A stretch of 45,774 nucleotides of DNA from CAYGZM01 sp964354365 (GTDB lineage: Bacteria > Planctomycetota > Phycisphaerae > Sedimentisphaerales > Anaerobacaceae). Each line of letters begins with the position of its first letter. Positions within the stretch are counted from its first letter, which is position 1. A program made the position numbers and the translations under genes. Shown here piece after piece: positions 41,146-45,774 of this stretch. Under the pieces are notes generated by a model. It saw only the letters and a program-made list of their open reading frames with translations. It made no database searches and had not been told where the DNA came from. Location: positions 1 to 45,774 of the forward strand of contig CAYGZM010000011.1 in NCBI GenBank assembly GCA_964354365.1, in the 5' to 3' direction.

Positions 41146-41265
41146 CTAACAACATTTTTGCGATTCTTCCACGGCCTTTTTGAGTTTCTCCCTTGTCCGT
41201 TTCGCGTATGCTTTGTATTCGGGCGAGGATTTGTCCCGGCGCTTACCCTTCGGGCTTGTGTCACT
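41146..41265 (-). other. 39-codon in-frame extension beyond the glnS stop
   Basis: Reading past the TAG of glnS in the same frame gives 39 codons without interruption, beginning SDTSPKGKRRDKSSPEYKAY and ending EESQKCC before another TAG. It is strongly basic and helix-like. There is no in-frame start codon. It may be a tail lost by a recent nonsense change, a readthrough product, or chance. Confidence 0.35.
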
Positions 41266-42996
41266 CTATGTCTCTTGCTGTTTTTGTATTTTTGCCCAGG
41301 TGTCGCGGAGGGTTACGGTGCGGTTGAAGACGAGCTTATGGGCGGAGCTGTCGTGGTCCACGCAGAAATAGCCTAATCTTTCGAACTGGTATCTGTTCAG
41401 CGGCCTTGCGCCAGCAAGACACGGCTCGACTTTGCACGAGGACAACGTCTCTAATGAGTTGGGATTCAGGTTGGAGGTGAAGTTCTCGCCTTCGGGGGCA
41501 TCGTCGGGATTTTCCTTTGTGAAGAGATTATCGTAGAGGCGGACCTCGGCATCGAGCGCCTTGTCGGCTGAGACCCAATGCAGCGTTGATTTGACCTTTC
41601 GGCCGTCGGGCGCGTCGCCGCCCCGCGTGGCGGGGTCGTAGGTGCAGTGCAGCTCGGTAACGTTGCCGCCATTGTCTTTGACAATGTTCGTGCACGTAAT
41701 GAAATATGCGTAGCGCATGCGGACCTCCCGGCCGGGCGCTAAGCGGAAGAATTTTTTGGGAGGCTCTTCCATAAAATCCTCCTGCTCGATGTACAGCTCG
41801 CGTGAGAAAGGAACCTTCCGTGTCCCGGCGGCAGGGTCTTCGGGATTGTTGACGGCGTCGAGCTCCTCGACCTGCCCTTGCTGGTAATTGTCGATAACGA
41901 CCTTGAGCGGGTGGAGCACGGCCATAACTCGCGGGGACGTCTTGTTCAAGTCTTCGCGCAGGCAGTGATCGAGCAGGGCCATATCGACGGTGCTGTTGAA
42001 CTTGTTGACGCTGATCCGCCTGCAGAATTCTCGAATAGCAGCGGGCGAATAGCCTCGCCGTCGCATCCCGCTGATAGTCGGTATCCGCGGGTCGTCCCAG
42101 CCGTTGACCCGGCCCTGCTGCACCAACTGCAGGAGCTTTCGCTTGCTCATCACCGTGTAAGTGAGGTTCAGCCGGGCGAACTCAATCTGCTGCGGATGAT
42201 ATACGTCTAACTCGTCGAGGAACCAGTCGTACAAAGGACGATGGTTCTCAAATTCGAGCGTGCATATCGAATGTGTAATCCCCTCCACCGAATCTTCCAG
42301 CCCGTGCGCCCAATCGTACATCGGATAGATGCACCACCTGGCGCCCGTGCGGTGGTGCTCGGCGTGCAGGATTCGGTACATCACAGGGTCGCGCATATTG
42401 AGGTTGGGATGGGCCATATCGATCTTTGCCCGCAGCGTCCGCGAGCCGTCCGTGAACTCGCCTTTCCGCATTCGCTCAAACAAGTCGAGATTCTCCTCGA
42501 CGCCGCGATTGCGATACGGGCTGTCCCTGCCGGGCTTAGTCAGTGTCCCGCGATATTGCGTGACCTCATCCGCCGTCAGGTCGCAGACGTAAGCCTCGCC
42601 CTTTCTGACAAGCTGGACGGCGTACTCGTACATCTGCTCGAAGTAGTCCGAGCCGTAATACAAATGCTCGCCCCAGTCCCAGCCGAGCCAGCGAACGTCC
42701 TCGATAATCGAATCGACGTACTCCTGCTCTTCCTTTTCGGGATTGGTGTCGTCGAATCTCAGGTGGCACGTCCCGCCGAACTCCGCAGCGATGCCGAAAT
42801 TCAGGCAGATGCTCTTTGCGTGCCCGATGTGCAGATAGCCGTTGGGCTCCGGCGGAAACCGCGTCACCACGCGCCCGCCCCACTTACCAGTCTTCAAATC
42901 CTCGGCCACAATCTGCCGAACAAAGTCCAGCCTTGCTTCCTCGCCGGCGCGCCCGTTGCCGCTATCAAATTGTTCGCTGTTCGTTTTGTTCACCAT
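41266..42996 (-). CDS. glnS: Glutaminyl-tRNA synthetase
   Basis: GlnRS charges tRNA-Gln with glutamine. The 576-residue class I enzyme has RFPPEPNGYLHIGHAKSICL (HIGH at 56-59), RFDDTNPEKEEQEYVDSI and CIYPMYDWAHGLEDSVEGIT. It also has VMSKRKLLQLV (KMSKS site) and the two C-terminal anticodon-binding barrels, ending VTLRDTWAKIQKQQET. Length matches the E. coli type. Phycisphaerae carrying GlnRS can charge Gln directly rather than by amidation. GGGGA precedes the ATG. An in-frame basic extension lies past the stop. Confidence 0.97.
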   Translation of the reverse strand: MVNKTNSEQFDSGNGRAGEEARLDFVRQIVAEDLKTGKWGGRVVTRFPPEPNGYLHIGHAKSICLNFGIAAEFGGTCHLRFDDTNPEKEEQEYVDSIIEDVRWLGWDWGEHLYYGSDYFEQMYEYAVQLVRKGEAYVCDLTADEVTQYRGTLTKPGRDSPYRNRGVEENLDLFERMRKGEFTDGSRTLRAKIDMAHPNLNMRDPVMYRILHAEHHRTGARWCIYPMYDWAHGLEDSVEGITHSICTLEFENHRPLYDWFLDELDVYHPQQIEFARLNLTYTVMSKRKLLQLVQQGRVNGWDDPRIPTISGMRRRGYSPAAIREFCRRISVNKFNSTVDMALLDHCLREDLNKTSPRVMAVLHPLKVVIDNYQQGQVEELDAVNNPEDPAAGTRKVPFSRELYIEQEDFMEEPPKKFFRLAPGREVRMRYAYFITCTNIVKDNGGNVTELHCTYDPATRGGDAPDGRKVKSTLHWVSADKALDAEVRLYDNLFTKENPDDAPEGENFTSNLNPNSLETLSSCKVEPCLAGARPLNRYQFERLGYFCVDHDSSAHKLVFNRTVTLRDTWAKIQKQQET

Positions 42997-43154
42997 TTAT
43001 CGTCCCCGCAGTGAGCATTATCGTCGGTCTTGCACGCCTCGCCAATCTACCACGTTCCGGCCGCCCTGTCCAGTCCGACGTCCGCAACAGTCTTTCTTCT
43101 CGCTGTCGATGCTGCGTCGGCAACCGCCGGGGCGAAGAATCGGCGGATATGGCT

Positions 43155-43182
43155 TTGACAATAGGCGTTCCTCTGGTAGAAT
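43155..43182 (+). promoter_or_regulatory. Sigma-70-like promoter for cysM
   Basis: TTGACA (43155-43160), 16-base spacer, TAGAAT (43177-43182). Transcription would begin near 43189, so the whole 177-bp element at 43204-43380 becomes part of the cysM leader RNA. Confidence 0.6.
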
Positions 43183-43203
43183 TCGCCTTTTACAGCCGGA
43201 CAA

Positions 43204-43380
43204 TGAGTTCTGCAAAATTGCAGGTTAGGCCTACTTGGAAAAGAAAAAATCGTTTGTTGATTTTTTCTTTTCAACGGTAATGTATTGTCTCATAATCGCA
43301 TAGGTAATTATTGAAGAAAATCATAAAAGAGATTTTCTTCAACAGTATAGGTCTAACCTGCAATTTTGCAGAAGCCTTAA
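43204..43380. mobile_element. 177-bp nested-palindrome element in the cysM leader (copy 2)
   Basis: The ends at 43208-43233 and 43348-43373 are 26-base inverse copies with one mismatch, starting TTCTGCAAAATTGCAGG. Inside are two perfect hairpins: 14-bp arms at 43238-43251/43259-43272 and 12-bp arms at 43311-43322/43331-43342. The element is bounded by the direct repeat CCGGACAA at 43196-43203 and 43381-43388, an 8-bp target duplication. The two halves look like inverted copies of one unit. There is no coding capacity. The ends match the small element at 79-107. Confidence 0.8.
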
Positions 43381-43404
43381 CCGGACAAGTAAAGGAGCAA
43401 GTCG

Positions 43405-44313
43405 ATGAGCATTGCATTGACTATAGGCAATACTCCGCTGGTGGAGCTGAAGCGCATCAATACGAACCGCAAGGTCAGAATCTTCGCCAAGCTTGAGGGC
43501 AACAACCCCGGCGGCTCGGTCAAGGACCGCCCCGCGCTCTATATGATCGAAAAGGCCGAGCAATCGGGCGAACTGAAGCCCGGCAAGACAATCCTCGAGC
43601 CGACCTCCGGCAATACCGGAATCGCGCTGGCGATGATAGGGGCATCCAAGGGCTATCGCGTCAAGCTTACGCTGCCCGAATGTGTCAGCACCGAACGCCG
43701 CCATATCCTTGAAGCCTTCGGCGCCGAAGTCATCCTCACGTCCGCCCAGCAGGGCACCGACGGCGCGATCAGAATGGCCCATAAGCTCCTCGAACAGGAC
43801 TCGGACAGGTATTTTATGCCAAACCAGTTCACCAACCCCAACAACCCCCTCGCTCATTATGAAACCACAGCGCCTGAAATCTACAAACAGACAAAAGGCG
43901 ACATCGACGTCTTCGTCACCGGCATGGGCACGACCGGCACGCTGATGGGCGCATCGCGCTATTTCAAGGAGAAATCGAAAGACATAAGGATCATCGGCAT
44001 CGAGCCAACACCCGGCCACGCGATTCAGGGCCTCAAAAATATGAGCGAGGCAATCGTCCCGGAGATCTACGACTCATCGCAATTGGACGACATTATCCCG
44101 ATGCAGGATGAAGAGGCCTTCTCAACGGCACGCAGACTCGCCTCGGAGGAGGGCATCTTCGCCGGCATATCCAGCGGTGCAGCAGTCGCCGGCGCCCTGC
44201 GGGTCGCCGGGGCGATGAAATCCGGAACCGTCGTCACCCTTATCCCTGACCGCGGCGACCGCTACCTCAGCACAATGCTCTTCCGCTCCGCCTGCGCAAA
44301 ATGCCCACCATAA
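43405..44313 (+). CDS. cysM: Cysteine synthase (CysM-type O-acetylserine sulfhydrylase)
   Basis: The enzyme makes cysteine from O-acetylserine and a sulfur donor, using pyridoxal phosphate. The 302-residue protein has TIGNTPLVELKRI, the PLP lysine in EGNNPGGSVKDRPAL (Lys40), EPTSGNTGIALAM, GMGTTGTLMGASRYF and GIFAGISSGAAVAGAL. The text LEGNNPGGSVKDRPALYMIE, AFGAEVIL and RGDRYLST is closer to E. coli CysM than CysK. The C-terminus ends CAKCPP, a Cys pair of unknown use. AAAGGAG precedes the ATG. Its leader contains a mobile palindromic element. Confidence 0.93.
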   Translation: MSIALTIGNTPLVELKRINTNRKVRIFAKLEGNNPGGSVKDRPALYMIEKAEQSGELKPGKTILEPTSGNTGIALAMIGASKGYRVKLTLPECVSTERRHILEAFGAEVILTSAQQGTDGAIRMAHKLLEQDSDRYFMPNQFTNPNNPLAHYETTAPEIYKQTKGDIDVFVTGMGTTGTLMGASRYFKEKSKDIRIIGIEPTPGHAIQGLKNMSEAIVPEIYDSSQLDDIIPMQDEEAFSTARRLASEEGIFAGISSGAAVAGALRVAGAMKSGTVVTLIPDRGDRYLSTMLFRSACAKCPP

Positions 44314-44375
44314 TTCGTCGCTCGTGACTCGTTGCTCGATTGCCCCTGCAAGTCGTAGGTAGGGGGTGCTCGTAA

Positions 44376-44396
44376 TTCTGTCATTGCTACGTAAGC
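44376..44396. repeat. Short dispersed repeat 'gtcattgctacgtaagcagg'
   Basis: Resembles 12214-12240 in inverse ('cttgcgcaggaatgacac'), a type in which 'tgtcatt' is joined to 'caggaatc'. The rest of 44314-44472 has no gene or clear terminator. Confidence 0.35.
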
Positions 44397-44472
44397 AGGA
44401 ATCCACTCGCAGGGCGGGGCTTGACCCGTGGAATTGAGAACTCCTTTCTACACGGAACCTCCGTTAAAAGCC

Positions 44473-45090
44473 CTAATCTTCAAAATGCTTCCTTCCCAGT
44501 AGCTTCGCCATCTGTATCAGTAGTTTGTGGTCATAGTAGTCTTGATGTTCGTGACATACGGAACATAATATTACTAAATTCTGTAGGCAATCCGTTCCCC
44601 CCTTCGATACTGGCACGACATGATGAGCTTCGAGGTTTCTCTTTGCTCCACAAATCCGACACACATAACCATCTCGTTCCAAGCATTTTTCTCTTATTCC
44701 CTGCCAACCTGCCTGTTCTTTCTGTCCCATGTGCCTATCTGATATTCTAAAATGTCGAGTTTCTACCTCAATACGGCGTTTCTCATCGAAAACCAACTCC
44801 GGCTTAGAATTTAGCGTATTGGGTGGTTCGCATGGCGGGGAAGGACTACGATATTTGTTGGCAACCTCGCCGATTATAGCGCTAATAACCGATGAAGCCA
44901 GTATTGTTCCTATGGCTCCCGCAGCCAGCCAACCACACCAATAACTCCATAATCCTGCTTTTGAGGCGATTCCAAGTACCACTAAACAAGATATCACCGT
45001 CAAGCCATAAATATATCCCACAATATGAGACTGTAGCAAGGTTACAGAGTGTACTGCTCGGCGGCCAATCGTCATTTGTGGCGGAATCAT
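44473..45090 (-). CDS. Membrane-anchored HNH endonuclease-like protein
   Basis: This 205-residue protein has two hydrophobic segments (about 25-43 and 50-72), then a Pro-rich linker and a C-terminal HNH domain (about 135-190): REKCLERDGYVCRICGAKRN, LEAHHVVPVSKGGTDCLQNL, VILCSVCHEHQD. The CxxC pairs and the HHVVP, N and H residues expected of the zinc-finger HNH fold are all present. HNH nucleases cut DNA, and anchoring one to the membrane is unusual. No ribosome site is clear before either ATG (45090 or 45075). Codon use and lower GC point to acquisition. Two Cys-rich small genes lie just upstream. Confidence 0.82.
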   Translation of the reverse strand: MIPPQMTIGRRAVHSVTLLQSHIVGYIYGLTVISCLVVLGIASKAGLWSYWCGWLAAGAIGTILASSVISAIIGEVANKYRSPSPPCEPPNTLNSKPELVFDEKRRIEVETRHFRISDRHMGQKEQAGWQGIREKCLERDGYVCRICGAKRNLEAHHVVPVSKGGTDCLQNLVILCSVCHEHQDYYDHKLLIQMAKLLGRKHFED

Positions 45091-45103
45091 AGAAAAACCA
45101 AGT

Positions 45104-45268
45104 TTAACGCTTGAATCTGCCGCAACAGTAGGTCAGAAGCTCCGATTGGCTGACTGGGACCTTGTATAAGTCATTACAATCAAAGCCGTTAAGTGCTATT
45201 TGCTCTGTAAAGCTACTACAGTCTCCACAATATCCCTCAATTTCTCCATTCGTTTGTATTTTCTCCAT
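45104..45268 (-). CDS. Cys-rich small protein
   Basis: This 54-residue frame starts with ATG at 45268 (MEKIQTNGEIEGYCGDCSSF), with GGAG four bases upstream, and ends in YCCGRFKR. Six Cys residues, including CGDC and CC, suggest metal binding. It overlaps the end of the next listed gene by 73 bases in another frame and ends 14 bases before the HNH gene. I do not recognise a family. Confidence 0.45.
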   Translation of the reverse strand: MEKIQTNGEIEGYCGDCSSFTEQIALNGFDCNDLYKVPVSQSELLTYCCGRFKR

Positions 45269-45462
45269 CTTACTCCATAGTTTTGTTCCCATTGCTTCTT
45301 CTCCACAGAATAATTTGGATGGGACGCCAAAAATGCCTCTCCTCCAGCTTTATCAAGCATATAACGGCAAGGAAAACAAAGCAGTCCATGCTGACCTCGA
45401 ATCGCAGGTTCATTTTTTAGGTCTTTTTGGCATTTATAGCACGTTCTTATCATGCCCGACAA
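45196..45462 (-). CDS. Small zinc-ribbon-like protein
   Basis: This 88-residue frame opens with TTG at 45462 (or ATG at 45453, MIRTCYKCQKDLKN). The pairs CYKC and CFPC, about 18 residues apart, look like a zinc ribbon; a charged helical tail with WEQNYGVRWRKYKRMEKLRD follows. It overlaps the downstream Cys-rich gene in a different frame. A partial GC-rich palindrome (45487-45504) lies in its leader. Function unknown. Confidence 0.45.
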   Translation of the reverse strand: MSGMIRTCYKCQKDLKNEPAIRGQHGLLCFPCRYMLDKAGGEAFLASHPNYSVEKKQWEQNYGVRWRKYKRMEKLRDIVETVVALQSK

Positions 45463-45486
45463 CTTTTCTAAAATGTAGTCCGGTTT

Positions 45487-45504
45487 GGCGGGGGAAGCCC
45501 CGCC
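45487..45504. repeat. GC-rich hairpin repeat related to 30190-30240
   Basis: GGCGGGG and CCCCGCC pair around GAAG, followed by CTAC. It resembles the right half of the nested palindrome between gap and pgk. Confidence 0.5.
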
Positions 45505-45605
45505 CTACTTTAATTGCGCCAAATGCCCTCCGAATTGTCTTAAGGAAATATTGCCGTTAAGCTGTGACAGTCAAACCTTCATTTCTTGCGATTTCGAGGA
45601 TGGCG

Positions 45606-45740
45606 TCACGGTTGCCGTTCCTCCAGGAAAGTGCCTATTGCCTCGGCCAGTTGAGGCACTTTATTCTGCACAACGTCCCAGAGGATATCATTGTCGATGC
45701 CGAAGTATGCGTGCACCAGCATTATCTCATCACGCGACAT
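45606..45740 (-). pseudogene. C-terminal remnant of a HepT-like (DUF86) HEPN protein
   Basis: An ATG at 45740 opens a 44-residue frame (SRDEIMLVHAYFGIDNDILW, then VVQNKVPQLAEAIGTFLEE). This is the end of HepT-family HEPN RNases, including the R-x6-H motif (RDEIMLVH) and the following Tyr. A TGA lies in frame just upstream, so the N-terminal part is lost or shifted, at least within the window. HepT is normally paired with an MNT antitoxin; after its stop a short frame reads RDAILEIARNEGL, which might be a scrap of such a gene. Confidence 0.6.
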
Positions 45741-45774
45741 CGATCATCTCCTGGTCAATAGCCCGACGCACCTG

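Noticed and set aside
1..45774. tRNA, rRNA and tmRNA genes
   Set aside because: I looked for the T-arm text (GGTTCGAAT and variants) and rRNA landmarks and saw none; 'ggttcgacaagctc' at 30266 is a dispersed repeat, not a T-arm.

Overview
The window looks like a chromosome segment of a planctomycete, most likely class Phycisphaerae (inference). The reasons are four Tat-exported Cys-type sulfatases, Tat-tagged Gfo/Idh/MocA and sugar-isomerase proteins, two ECF sigma / membrane anti-sigma pairs, exported methyltransferase-like domains, and many short palindromic repeats between and inside genes. Base composition is GC-rich by eye over most of the window. It drops over the restriction-modification gene (about 23.5-27.7 kb), the PRTase/SLOG pair (32.3-33.6 kb) and the last 1.3 kb, which look acquired.

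Layout. 0-3.4 kb: end of an unknown gene, a membrane protein, an SPFH-GYF protein and murG. 3.7-7.9 kb: a three-gene sugar operon made of a TIM-barrel/PmoA-like fusion, a Gfo/Idh/MocA oxidoreductase and a second TIM-barrel isomerase, probably for oxidative or keto-sugar breakdown. 8-13.7 kb: MGMT-like protein, a 32-residue Lys-rich ORF, an O-methyltransferase, a TPR lipoprotein, tilS and a PilT-like ATPase. 13.8-16.7 kb: first sulfatase pair. 16.9-23.2 kb, all on the minus strand: an ECF operon with a secreted third gene, an exported phosphodiesterase-methyltransferase fusion, and an ECF pair whose anti-sigma carries a discoidin-like sensor. 23.6-27.7 kb: a single-chain type IIG-like restriction-modification enzyme and a small membrane protein. 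27.7-29.1 kb: a nest of repeats with no convincing gene. 29.2-31.6 kb: gap and pgk, then a decayed beta-helix gene. 32.3-33.6 kb: a phosphoribosyltransferase/SLOG operon with its own promoter. 33.8-37.9 kb: two small membrane proteins and the second sulfatase pair. 38.2-41.1 kb: smpB, a DUF1844 protein, trpC and an RMD1-like protein. 41.1-44.3 kb: glnS (minus) and cysM. 44.4 kb to the end: a membrane-anchored HNH protein, two Cys-rich small proteins and a HepT remnant.

The most unusual signal is a set of small non-autonomous elements that can be read to the base. A 62-bp element with perfect 13-bp terminal inverted repeats and a 4-bp duplication sits in frame inside a sulfatase gene, adding exactly 22 residues. 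A 177-bp nested-palindrome element with an 8-bp duplication sits between the promoter and start codon of cysM. A minimal relative lies at the window start, flanked by a 14-bp direct repeat at a stop codon. tilS carries two further repeat-derived inserts in frame. Mobile palindromes therefore appear to reshape both proteins and mRNA leaders in this genome. The best candidate for an undescribed gene system is the translationally coupled PRTase/SLOG pair. All family assignments come from reading the translations; no database search was possible.
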